From Candidatus Sumerlaeota bacterium (GTDB taxonomy: Bacteria; Sumerlaeota; Sumerlaeia; MWCT01): a DNA stretch of 28,311 nt. The DNA lies in contig JAPLSR010000019.1 of the NCBI GenBank assembly GCA_026398545.1, positions 1 to 28,311 on the forward strand, written 5' to 3'. Numbering within the stretch: position 1 is the stretch's first letter; each line of letters opens with the position of its first letter. Below, piece by piece: positions 1 through 7,108 of this stretch. Below the pieces are notes generated by a model. It did no database searches, was not told the DNA's origin, and was given only the letters and a program-made list of their open reading frames with translations. The translations under genes and the position numbers were made by a program.

Positions 1-369
1 CTCAAACGACCCGGACTGTGTCATCAAATTATCAAAAAATGCCCTCATGCCATAATCCGTAACCGCTGAAATGGGAAAGGTCATGTCAGCCCCATCGATA
101 ATGTTGCCTGAACCGGCGTTTCGTGAGTAAAGAACCCGGAACCCGTATTCATCAGTGAGGTCTGTAGTCCATTCCAGCACCTTCATGTGGATGCGCACCT
201 GATTGCTCTCGACGGGCTTCCGGGGCGGGATGTTGAGCAGGGCGGATGTGGATGTGGGGATATCCTGAGCGGAAAATACCGCACCGCAAAGAAGGATGGA
301 ACATAAAAACAACACTATCCTGATGAGCCGCCATTCCATCCCCGACTTCAATGTTATGTCATATCTCAT
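1..369 (-). CDS. Exported secretin-like protein, N-terminal part (3' end beyond window)
   Basis: The frame stays open from an ATG at 369 to the window edge, giving 123 residues; the C-terminus is missing. A second in-frame ATG at 339 starts directly before a signal peptide (hydrophobic run IVLFLCSILLCGAVFSA, probable cleavage after A-x-A-type FSA). The mature start is a short Thr/Ser/Pro stretch, then VRIHMKVLEWTTDLTDEYGF. That segment resembles the opening strand of type II/III secretion secretin domains, where a 'V.v.ak..Evt...l.e.G' pattern is usual. It follows the TPR lipoprotein gene by only 15 bases on the same strand, which fits a secretin and a pilotin- or TPR-like partner in one operon. 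A purine-rich AGAGGA precedes the ATG at 369. The secretin assignment rests on a short pattern and is moderate to weak; an unrelated periplasmic protein is possible. Confidence 0.5.
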   Translation of the reverse strand, partial: MRYDITLKSGMEWRLIRIVLFLCSILLCGAVFSAQDIPTSTSALLNIPPRKPVESNQVRIHMKVLEWTTDLTDEYGFRVLYSRNAGSGNIIDGADMTFPISAVTDYGMRAFFDNLMTQSGSFE

Positions 370-384
370 CTTCCTCTTGTATCC

Positions 385-1341
385 TCATTGATAAAAGGGA
401 AGGCATTCAAAGTGGTCAATATTATAAATATTATCAAAATTCTGCCCATTAACGAGGAAGGCGCGAACCTCCATTGGTCCCATGGAGCCGATGTTATAAC
501 TCTGCGTGTCCAGAATTTCATGGCGGATGTTATAGAAGTTGACAGAGACGCTTGCATCGCGCAGGACGCGGCTGCTCTGGTTGCGCACCTTGCCTGCCAC
601 AACGCGAAATGCCTTGCCCGCACCGAAAACCTCCGGCTTCATCCTCTGCTCATATGAGTGGACATCAAAGACGACGAGTGGATTTTTTTCCTGTTCCATC
701 TCCTGCTGGCGCTCAGGTGTTATGGGAACGGCATTGCCATTGGCGTCAATCATGAGGCGGTTCTGAATCAGCTCGGTCTCCTTCAGGGCGGCGTCAATAT
801 CACCCGCCTTGAGATAATGCTTCGCCGCCTCATTATATTCTTCTAAGTCCCAGAGCTTGCTTGCCAGCTGGTAATGCACCTGGGCATTGTAAGGGTCCTG
901 CTCCAGGATTTTCTGAAGCAGGCGGACATCACCCTCTATCTGCTCCCTCTGAAGCTTATAACTCCTCTCCTTCTCGGCGCGCAGTGACCTGATTTTGACC
1001 AGATACGTCTCGGCTTCATCAACATAAAGCCCCTCAGGATAGGTTTTTAAATATTCCCGGAAGGTATCCTCGGCGTCATGATAGGAGCGGAGGAGATAAA
1101 ACGCCCGTCCCTTTTGCATATGGAAATATTGCCTTTTTTTCTCATCGGGATAATGAAGGGAAAGTTGCTGATATTTGGCGATGGCGGACTCATAATTCTG
1201 GTTGTTGAAATCACTCTGTGCGGATCTCACGGAGGGAGAGAGGATGCTTCGGCTATACTGGGCGCACCCAGCGGCAATCAAAAGAGGTAAAAAGACATAC
1301 TGCACTAATCTCAGGCGTCCCGGAAGATACAAACAAACCAT
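385..1341 (-). CDS. TPR-repeat lipoprotein
   Basis: This 318-residue protein begins with a lipoprotein signal: hydrophobic residues 15-25 end in a lipobox with Cys26 (IAAGC), so it should be lipid-anchored at the outer or inner membrane. Residues about 40-110 contain TPR-like helical pairs (YESAIAKYQQLSLHYPD; YHDAEDTFREYLKTYPEG). A charged helical, probably coiled-coil segment follows at about 115-140, then a further TPR pair (YNAQVHYQLASKLWDLEEYNEAAKHYLKAGD). The last ~90 residues form a beta-rich domain (FRVVAGKVRNQSSRVLRDAS...NIGSMGPMEVRAF) resembling FxLYD/DUF3426-type domains that often end envelope proteins. It is the upstream partner of the secretin-like gene at 1-369. TPR lipoproteins commonly assist assembly of outer-membrane machines (BamD, PilF/PilW types); that role here is inferred from context only. 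Confidence 0.8.
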   Translation of the reverse strand: MVCLYLPGRLRLVQYVFLPLLIAAGCAQYSRSILSPSVRSAQSDFNNQNYESAIAKYQQLSLHYPDEKKRQYFHMQKGRAFYLLRSYHDAEDTFREYLKTYPEGLYVDEAETYLVKIRSLRAEKERSYKLQREQIEGDVRLLQKILEQDPYNAQVHYQLASKLWDLEEYNEAAKHYLKAGDIDAALKETELIQNRLMIDANGNAVPITPERQQEMEQEKNPLVVFDVHSYEQRMKPEVFGAGKAFRVVAGKVRNQSSRVLRDASVSVNFYNIRHEILDTQSYNIGSMGPMEVRAFLVNGQNFDNIYNIDHFECLPFYQ

Positions 1342-1424
1342 TCTTCACTCACTTTTTAGCGAAGTTGTATAAAATGACTGCAAGAGATTGGAGGGGGTTT
1401 GTTTTTCGCTGAATTTTTTTTATC

Positions 1425-1552
1425 CACGAATTAACACGAATCTTCACGAATAATCTTCATTCTTCCGCCTGAGGGGGATTTACATAGACAGGATTTACAT
1501 GATTTACAAGATGAGAAAGAATATGAATCCTGTTAATCTTGTTAATCCTGTC
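1425..1552. repeat. Mosaic intergenic repeat (CACGAAT array plus ACAGGATT dyad)
   Basis: Three modules sit side by side in the 232-base gap between the lipoprotein and adenosine deaminase genes. At 1425-1451 there are three CACGAAT copies spaced about 10 bases apart. At 1464-1474 is TCCGCCTGAGG, which recurs at 21111-21121. At 1488-1513 and 1527-1552 two arms built on ACAGGATTtACA and TGTTAATCCTGT are imperfect inverted copies of each other around a short loop. The second arm's sequence recurs at 21144-21170. The dyad lies directly downstream of the adenosine deaminase stop codon and may form a hairpin in its mRNA. From memory, near-identical strings occur as dispersed repeats in many environmental genomes. 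Confidence 0.7.
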
Positions 1553-1573
1553 AAATATATTTGGATGGAGATT

Positions 1574-2629
1574 TTAAAGCTTATCTTCCATAGCGGGGAC
1601 CTTAATCTCAGCAAGACGCCTGAGCGCCTCGTTCAGAAGGGTCACACGTGTCCTATAGTAGATGAAGGCGCTCTTGAAACCGAAAATAATCAGGTCGCGA
1701 ATCTCATTTTCCGTGAAATTCAGCTCCTTTGCGGCAAGCGCAAGCTCCTTCGTGAGCGTTGTGTCCGACATCAGGCGGTTATCCGTATTGACGGTCACGC
1801 GGAGCCCATAATCATAGAAAAATCGCAATGGGTGGCTGGCAATGGAGTCGATGGATTTCGTATGAAGATTGCTTGTGAGGCAGATTTCAAGCGGGATTCT
1901 ATGGTCATTCACATAATTCAGGAGGCCGCCATCCTCTTTAAGATTTGTCCCGTGTCCGATTCGGTGCGCCCCGCAGTAGTGAAGCGCCTGGTGAATGCTG
2001 GATGGACCCGATGTTTCCCCGGCATGGATGGTGCAGTTGATATTATTATCAAGGACGAGATAAAAAGCCTCGCGATGGTCCTTGGCGGGATATTCATCCT
2101 CCGTACCGGCGAGGTCAAATCCCACAACACCCTGGTATCTGTAAGCGATGCAGAGTTCCGCTAACTGCTTCGTTATGCGGGGGCTCATGTGTCTCATGCC
2201 GCAGAGTATCAAGCCTGTGCGTGTGCCGAACTGCTTTTCGCCATCCTTCAAGCCATCGAGGACTGCCTCAACGATTTTCCCGAGGCTCAAGCCCTGACTT
2301 GTGTGCAGGATGGGCGAAAAGCGCACCTCAATATACCAGACATTTTCCGCCGTGACATCCTGCACAAGTTCATAGGCGGCGCGGCGCAGGGCATCCTCCG
2401 TCTGGAGGACAAGCAATGTAATATCAAAGGCTTTGAGGTAATCCTCAAGGCTTTTGGTATGTTCCCCGCAGACAAGGAGTTTGCGAAGTCCATCCGGACT
2501 ATCGGCGGGGAGACTGATTTTGCACTTTTGGGCAATATCCAGAATCGTCTCAATGCGCATCGAGCCGTCAAGATGGCAATGCAGGTCAGTCTTGGGCAGG
2601 GCGTGAATCCATTCCTCAGAAACAGGCAT
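1574..2629 (-). CDS. add: Adenosine deaminase
   Basis: Hydrolytic deamination of adenosine or deoxyadenosine to (deoxy)inosine in purine salvage; a cytosolic Zn-dependent TIM-barrel enzyme. The 351-residue length is normal. All family motifs are present: TDLHCHLDGS with zinc ligands His17 and His19, GFDLAGTE at 170-177, HAGET at 202-206 (zinc His202, catalytic Glu205), HRIGHGTNL at 222-230 (His226), LTSN at 251-254 and NTDNRLMS at 281-288 with the zinc/catalytic Asp283. The residue after Asp283 is Asn rather than the second Asp of mammalian enzymes; as I recall this TDN form is common among bacterial members, so activity is expected. The start is supported by GGAGG six bases upstream of the ATG. 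An adenine deaminase or a futalosine-type deaminase from the same family cannot be fully excluded. Confidence 0.93.
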   Translation of the reverse strand: MPVSEEWIHALPKTDLHCHLDGSMRIETILDIAQKCKISLPADSPDGLRKLLVCGEHTKSLEDYLKAFDITLLVLQTEDALRRAAYELVQDVTAENVWYIEVRFSPILHTSQGLSLGKIVEAVLDGLKDGEKQFGTRTGLILCGMRHMSPRITKQLAELCIAYRYQGVVGFDLAGTEDEYPAKDHREAFYLVLDNNINCTIHAGETSGPSSIHQALHYCGAHRIGHGTNLKEDGGLLNYVNDHRIPLEICLTSNLHTKSIDSIASHPLRFFYDYGLRVTVNTDNRLMSDTTLTKELALAAKELNFTENEIRDLIIFGFKSAFIYYRTRVTLLNEALRRLAEIKVPAMEDKL

Positions 2630-2821
2630 TTTGAACCTCCAAAAATTAAACGGGCATCCTGAAAATCATAACCATTATTTAAACTTATCCTTCAACCCCA
2701 CCGATTCAGGGTGAGTCAATAAAAAAAGTATGCATCCTGGAAACCAAAATATCTTCTATTTTTTGTTAAAATTGAAGTTTTACCCTTGATTTTTTTGTCA
2801 TCGCATGTTTGACATCACGTG

Positions 2822-3370
2822 ATGGGTAAGATTAATAATCTAGAACTCACACTCGCGAATTTCCTTGCACAGAAGCTTGGACAGTGCGGTGAATTCCGTG
2901 CATTGACTGGAATTCTGTCGATATGGGGATTAGATTTCCTGTTACGACACCTTGCGGCAGATGTTCCCATCCTCATCGTTGCTGGCAACTTGGCCCCAGA
3001 CATGATCCCACCGCTAGAAACGGCATTTAGCATGGCCGGAAGTGACATCAAAGATTTCTTCGTATATGCTATCGTCAAAAGAAGGGTCAGGCTCTGGTAT
3101 CAACCTAAAGTGCATCTAAAGGTTTACATTATCAAGCGCCGCGCAGAATTCATGCATCTACGCCCAGGATTTGTCGTAATAGGTAGTTCAAATCTAACTA
3201 AAAATGGTATGGTCTCAAATTTAGAGCAATGCGATATGAGACGGGGTTTGAAAGCGTATGAACTTGAAATGTGGCAATTTTCAAGATGCCAAGCGATGGC
3301 GACTGAAATAACGAAAGAGAATTGGCCTCAAATACGGGAAAGCGTGGCCGCTCGCTGGCCGCGCAAATAA
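2822..3370 (+). CDS. Single-domain phospholipase D-like (HKD) protein in putative gene cassette
   Basis: A protein of about 182 residues, starting at ATG 2822 or an in-frame GTG at 2819; no Shine-Dalgarno is visible, as is common for integron cassettes. The C-terminal half has a degenerate PLD active-site signature: HxK (VHLKVYII, His99-x-Lys101 counted from the GTG) and GSSNLTKNG (122-130). The usual Asp between them is not at its normal place. PLD-family proteins with one HKD dimerise to make an active site. Members of this kind include nucleases such as BfiI and Nuc, and PLD domains next to restriction helicases. The gene is on the opposite strand to both flanking operons and is followed 38 bases later by an attC-like element. 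The N-terminal ~90 residues are not recognised. A DNA-cleaving role is inferred, not shown. Confidence 0.7.
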   Translation: MGKINNLELTLANFLAQKLGQCGEFRALTGILSIWGLDFLLRHLAADVPILIVAGNLAPDMIPPLETAFSMAGSDIKDFFVYAIVKRRVRLWYQPKVHLKVYIIKRRAEFMHLRPGFVVIGSSNLTKNGMVSNLEQCDMRRGLKAYELEMWQFSRCQAMATEITKENWPQIRESVAARWPRK

Positions 3371-3408
3371 AATTGCTTGTGGAAATCGTGGCACAACTTG
3401 CTTGATTT

Positions 3409-3477
3409 GCCTAATACAGCGCCTCAGCCGACATCGCCCACTGTGCGGTTAGCGCGGCTGAGTGCCATACGTTAGGC
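3409..3477 (+). mobile_element. attC-like integron recombination site (59-base element)
   Basis: The 69-base segment begins with an R''-like box GCCTAAT (3409-3415) and ends with a perfect R' box GTTAGGC (3471-3477), which fits the attC consensus GTTRRRY. Inside, CTCAGCCG (3423-3430) and CGGCTGAG (3455-3462) are perfect complements and act as L''/L' arms around a ~24-base centre; the outer boxes also pair (GCCTAA/TTAGGC). This overall order, length and imperfect pairing with unpaired bases between the boxes are those of attC sites. The next ORF starts six bases after the R' box, exactly the cassette arrangement. The only deviation is T instead of C at the last base of the R'' box. No integrase gene lies in the window, so this would be an orphan (CALIN-like) site. 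Confidence 0.72.
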
Positions 3478-3483
3478 AACGAC

Positions 3484-4359
3484 ATGACGAGGTACATACT
3501 CGGATGGTGTGATGCAATGATCGATAATGATATGCGTGTCCCTGTGGCAGACTTACACACTCCCGATGAACTGCTGGCAACGGCTGTATGCCTCCTGTCG
3601 TCGGGTGACCCACATGTTCGCAGGGCGGTTGTTCTAGAGGCTATAACGGCGCTCGAGGCATTCGTTCACAGGACCGTATTCAGCATTCTCAATCGCACAA
3701 TAGATCCGCTTCTTGTCAAGTGGCTTGATGAGAAGACCCGAATGGATTTCGATTCCCGACTCAGTGTTCTCATTCCCGTTGCTCTCGGGCAGCCGGTGGA
3801 CAAGAGTTCTCATCTCTGGGCGGAGTACAAGAAGGCCAAGGAGATTCGCAACAAGGTCACTCATTCGGGGAAACGAGTGTCGTCCGATGAGGCACAGTTC
3901 GTTCTCGGCACTGTACACAAGTGGCTTGCGTATCTCGGAAGCACGGCAGAGGTTTCGTTGGCCTTGTATGAGTTGAAGAAGTTTGTCGAATCCGCAAAGC
4001 GGCCTATTCCAAACGAAGCAGCCGCTGTCAACATCGTACGCGATTATTTCATACGCACTCAGGCCGCCATCACTGCGCAAGAACAGGACTTGGGGCGCCA
4101 TCAGCGGGCTGACCTTGTCCTCGCCTTCGGAGCGAACCGAGTAGTCATAGAAGTGAAGATGGTGCGAGGAGGGCGATACAATGTCTTAGCTCGTATCGGC
4201 ATAGCTATCCAGCAGGTTGCCGGTTACGTCCAGCAGGCTCAATTCACGCGTGGGGTACTTGTCATCTTCAGTACTGTGGAACCTCCGGAGCCGTACTCTA
4301 CGGTGCACACAGTTGAGAACGGCTTGGTTTCTGTGGTTGTGATTAAGGTACATTCGTGA
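3484..4359 (+). CDS. HEPN-like plus PD-(D/E)XK nuclease-like fusion protein in putative gene cassette
   Basis: A 291-residue protein with two recognisable halves. Residues about 25-155 are helical and contain RNKVTH (Arg122 to His127), the Rx4-6H signature of HEPN RNases, preceded by a long helix with EAITALEAFVHR. Residues about 175-290 contain ADLVLAF-GANRVVIEVKM: Asp210, Glu223 and Lys225 form the D...ExK core of a PD-(D/E)XK nuclease fold, followed by a Gln-containing helix (AIQQVAGYVQQ) typical of that fold. The ATG lies six bases after the attC-like R' box and lacks a Shine-Dalgarno; an alternative ATG is at codon 12. No intact attC follows. Such domain pairings suggest RNA- and/or DNA-targeting conflict or defence functions, but the name of the family is unknown to me and activity is inferred from motifs only. 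Confidence 0.72.
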   Translation: MTRYILGWCDAMIDNDMRVPVADLHTPDELLATAVCLLSSGDPHVRRAVVLEAITALEAFVHRTVFSILNRTIDPLLVKWLDEKTRMDFDSRLSVLIPVALGQPVDKSSHLWAEYKKAKEIRNKVTHSGKRVSSDEAQFVLGTVHKWLAYLGSTAEVSLALYELKKFVESAKRPIPNEAAAVNIVRDYFIRTQAAITAQEQDLGRHQRADLVLAFGANRVVIEVKMVRGGRYNVLARIGIAIQQVAGYVQQAQFTRGVLVIFSTVEPPEPYSTVHTVENGLVSVVVIKVHS

Positions 4360-4550
4360 TTCATAGCATGCCCCTGCCCAATCCGCCGATGAATCCGCCA
4401 CAAGCCACATCCTGTGCCCAGGGCGGGCGTTCCGTTGCACGCGGGTGATTGGTGCCGTTCGGCTGAAATAGGCTTTTGCAGACCAGTAATATAAACCATG
4501 GTAATTTGTTTCCATCCCCATGCTGTGGTAATACTTGCCAAAGATATTTG

Positions 4551-4635
4551 ATTCACCACAGAGCCACAGAGGATATGGAGACTTCTTTATTATTTCAAGA
4601 ATAAACTCTGTGCTCTCTGTGGCTCTGTGGTGAAT
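4551..4635. repeat. Perfect 21-bp inverted repeat (CACAGAG family)
   Basis: Positions 4551-4571 (starting ATTCACCACAGAGCC) and 4615-4635 (ending GGCTCTGTGGTGAAT) are exact reverse complements over 21 bases, separated by 43 bases. The element ends three bases beyond the stop codon of the minus-strand GT87 gene, so its transcript would fold into a long hairpin there and could terminate or stabilise the message; there is no clean T-run. The terminal ATTCACCA and CTGTGGTGAA strings recur at 21103-21135, which marks it as a dispersed repeat family. The 190 bases between this repeat and the HEPN-nuclease gene hold nothing I can assign. Confidence 0.8.
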
Positions 4636-4638
4636 CTG

Positions 4639-5844
4639 CTATTTCAGGGGCTCTAAAGAGGTCTTCAACTGGTCTCTCTGCCTGATGAGGACTATGATGA
4701 AGGCGATATATAATAAAAGCAGGACAAAGGCATTGGTGGAGAGTAGTGGGAATCCGGGGAAATAAATGACATCCGCAAGTGAGCCGGATATGCAAAGCCA
4801 GAAAAAGCCCAGTCCGGCAATGGCAAGATATGCCCCCCTGAGAAGCCCCCTCTGCGCAAGATGAAATGTCAGAAGGAGGGCGGGAAATACCCAGACGAGG
4901 TGGTGATATTCTAAAAGCGGCGGCACAAGCGGGGCAAGAATTACGCCAATGATGAAAAAGAGAATTTCCCCATCTGCGTTCCAGAGCAGGCGCCGATACC
5001 TGAAACTGAGCCAGAGATATGGCAAAATCACAACCAGCGACCACAAAACAGAAAGCTCTTTCATGGCAACCGGATTTGCGTGGGTCGCCGGAAAGTGATG
5101 ACGGGTCACAACGTAGGGGATGGAGGTTGATATCACACTCCACCTTTCCCCGACGTTCGGCAGGACATGGGTTATAAAAAAGACCTCATTTTTCAATGTG
5201 CCGGTGACGAGGAGGATAAGGAAATATACCCCGAGGCTTGCGCCGGCGCCAATGAGGACCTTTTTCCGGCGCGCCATGATGTAAGGAATGAGCAGGAATA
5301 TCGGCAGGACCTTTAGCAGAGCGGAAAGGATGAGCAGTATGCCCGTCAGGACATCCTTCTGCCTGTAAATCGCCCACCCGAGAAGTGTGATGAAGAGGAG
5401 CACCCATGAGGAGAGATTTCCGGGTCGCAAGCCCGCCGTGTTCGGGGAATAAAAAAGGGTGAGAAAAAGGGCAATGCTCCACCATGGGACATTAATGCGA
5501 GAGGCAAGCCATTTCTCATCAGGACGGTATCCCACCGCCGCCACAAATGCCGTCAGGAGCACAAGTATCACATTTGCCACATCCCACGCCCTCTCAGCCA
5601 CTGCGGGATTCTTGAAGATAAGGATGGGCAGATTTGTCCACGCAACAAACTGTGGATAGTTGAATGCGAGATACATGTCATCGCCGGTATAGGGAGATTC
5701 CCCCTTGAGAACCCTCTGCGCGGCGATATAATGCTTGCCGAAATCCACCCCCACCGCAGTGAAGGGGTAAAGAATTAGCCCCTTGAACGCTAAAAAAAGT
5801 GTCAGAAAGAGGAGGAGCTTTGTCAAAAATGACCCGCGTATCAT
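4639..5844 (-). CDS. GT87-family (DUF2029) polyprenyl-phosphate-sugar glycosyltransferase
   Basis: A 401-residue integral membrane protein with roughly ten transmembrane segments. Shortly after the first membrane segment comes DFGKHYIAAQRVLKGESPY (about 34-52), which matches the GT87 signature of an acidic residue followed by 'YY.Aa..ll.G..pY' in the first external loop. The motif ALLKVLPIFLL in a central helix is also typical. GT-C enzymes of this family (such as the mycobacterial mannosyltransferases) use polyprenyl-phosphate sugars on the outer face of the inner membrane. The start codon overlaps the stop of the upstream GT4 gene in an ATGA junction, so the two are translationally coupled and probably act on the same glycan. 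The sugar and acceptor cannot be read from the sequence. Confidence 0.85.
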   Translation of the reverse strand: MIRGSFLTKLLLFLTLFLAFKGLILYPFTAVGVDFGKHYIAAQRVLKGESPYTGDDMYLAFNYPQFVAWTNLPILIFKNPAVAERAWDVANVILVLLTAFVAAVGYRPDEKWLASRINVPWWSIALFLTLFYSPNTAGLRPGNLSSWVLLFITLLGWAIYRQKDVLTGILLILSALLKVLPIFLLIPYIMARRKKVLIGAGASLGVYFLILLVTGTLKNEVFFITHVLPNVGERWSVISTSIPYVVTRHHFPATHANPVAMKELSVLWSLVVILPYLWLSFRYRRLLWNADGEILFFIIGVILAPLVPPLLEYHHLVWVFPALLLTFHLAQRGLLRGAYLAIAGLGFFWLCISGSLADVIYFPGFPLLSTNAFVLLLLYIAFIIVLIRQRDQLKTSLEPLK

Positions 5845-7079
5845 GTCTGAATTCCCCTCCCCTTTGCCGCCGCTGAAACCTGATGATAAACCTCCAGCGT
5901 GTCATCAAGGAAACGCTCGAGGGAATAATGCTCTTCCACATAGCGGCGCAAAAGTGCGGCGCGGGTTCTCCATTCCCCGATGGTGGGAAGAATATTGCGC
6001 AGACTTTCAGCGAGTTGTTGCGCATCTCCCCTCTTGAAGAGCCAGCCGACCTCCGGCGTTATGATTTCCGGTGTGGCGCCCGCATCTGAGGCGAGAACGG
6101 GCGTCCCATGCGCAAGGGACTCAATGGTGACAATGCCAAAGGCGGGATGCCCCCTTTCCGGCTGGATGAAGAGGTCTGCCGCCGCAAAATAATCTGAGAG
6201 TTGTTCTGACGGAATGCGCCCCAGGAATTTCACCTGCGAGATGCCAAGTTGAGACCGCATATCTTCAAGCCGCCCCCGCCAGCGCCCCTCGCCTCCGATA
6301 AGATAAATAAAATCCCTTTCCGCCACGGCGGATCTCCAGCTTTGCTTCCGAGATTCAAGAGCGGCAACACCCCTGAGGGCGACATCCACCCCTTTCATCT
6401 CCTCAAGACGGCTCAGGGTAAAGAGAATGACGTCCTCCTGTGGAAGTCCGAGGCGAGCGCGGGCGGAGGCGCGGTCAGGGGCGGCAATCCGCGAGAGGTC
6501 GATGCCGAGGGGCACAAGGCGGAGTTTGACTTCCACCTCTGGCAGGTCCCGCCGCGTCTCATTATAAGAAAACCGGCTGTCCACAAGGATAAGCGACGCC
6601 CTTCTCAGGAACCTCATATAAAAGGGATACATCATCAAACGATAGCGATGGCGCCAGACCTTTCTGACTTTTTCAAAAAATGAGAACTCCCTGAACTGGT
6701 CACGGTGAAGCGGCGTCTCAGAAAAGAGGGTGCCATGAAGAGTGACGATGAGGGGAAGACGCACGGGGGGGCGGAATGTAAGGGCGGCAAATCCCTGAGA
6801 GTGAACGAGGTCAAACCCCTCACGCTCGTGAAGTCTGAGTATTTCCCTGTTCAAACGCGGAAAAAAAAGCGGGGTATATCTTGCGGGAAGGGTCTTCGGG
6901 ATATAATGGATGTGCACCCCTTCAATATCATCCTCGCGCCGACCGTCCGGGTGGGCAGTGGTGAGGAGAAAGACATGGCATCCGCGCCGGGCAAGTCCTC
7001 GCGCAAGGTCCCACGCATGTGTCTCAAGACCGCCAGTCCTGTGAACGGGTAGGGAACGGGTTAACAGGCAAATCTTCAT
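5841..7079 (-). CDS. GT4-family glycosyltransferase
   Basis: A cytosolic GT-B-fold glycosyltransferase of 412 residues. The N-terminal half has MKICLLTRSLPVHRTGGLETH, the glycine-rich loop and GlxxH start of GT4 enzymes, and LVHSQGF (91-97). The C-terminal half has the nucleotide-sugar site: LSRLEEMKGVDVAL (222-235), KFLGRIPSEQLSDYFAAADLF and FGIVTIESLAHGTPVLASDAGATPEII. The canonical first Glu of the EX7E motif is not in its usual place: the sequence reads RGHPAFGIVTIE (309-320), with His-Pro-Ala before FG. I chose ATG at 7079 because the GT4 fold begins exactly there; an in-frame TTG at 7103 would add eight residues, and neither has a clear Shine-Dalgarno. It lies 29 bases after the anti-sigma gene and overlaps the GT87 gene by four bases. 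Donor and acceptor are unknown. Confidence 0.88.
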   Translation of the reverse strand: MKICLLTRSLPVHRTGGLETHAWDLARGLARRGCHVFLLTTAHPDGRREDDIEGVHIHYIPKTLPARYTPLFFPRLNREILRLHEREGFDLVHSQGFAALTFRPPVRLPLIVTLHGTLFSETPLHRDQFREFSFFEKVRKVWRHRYRLMMYPFYMRFLRRASLILVDSRFSYNETRRDLPEVEVKLRLVPLGIDLSRIAAPDRASARARLGLPQEDVILFTLSRLEEMKGVDVALRGVAALESRKQSWRSAVAERDFIYLIGGEGRWRGRLEDMRSQLGISQVKFLGRIPSEQLSDYFAAADLFIQPERGHPAFGIVTIESLAHGTPVLASDAGATPEIITPEVGWLFKRGDAQQLAESLRNILPTIGEWRTRAALLRRYVEEHYSLERFLDDTLEVYHQVSAAAKGRGIQT

Positions 7080-7108
7080 GGTGAGTCGCCGACAGGGAAC
7101 CAAATAGT

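Noticed and set aside
1499..2164. A 221-codon open frame on the plus strand.
   Set aside because: It is antisense to the adenosine deaminase gene, has no recognisable protein features, and partly consists of translated repeat sequence.
1574..2629. Asn in place of the second Asp in the adenosine deaminase NTD[D/N] motif, as a sign of inactivity.
   Set aside because: All zinc ligands, the catalytic Glu and the first Asp are kept, and I recall the TDN form in many bacterial homologues, so it is probably normal.
4360..4550. A possible second attC site closing the HEPN-nuclease cassette.
   Set aside because: I looked for GTTRRRY with a matching RYYYAAC box and inner arms. Only GTTCGGC-like near-matches and a short CCAATC/GATTGG dyad occur, which do not give the attC order.
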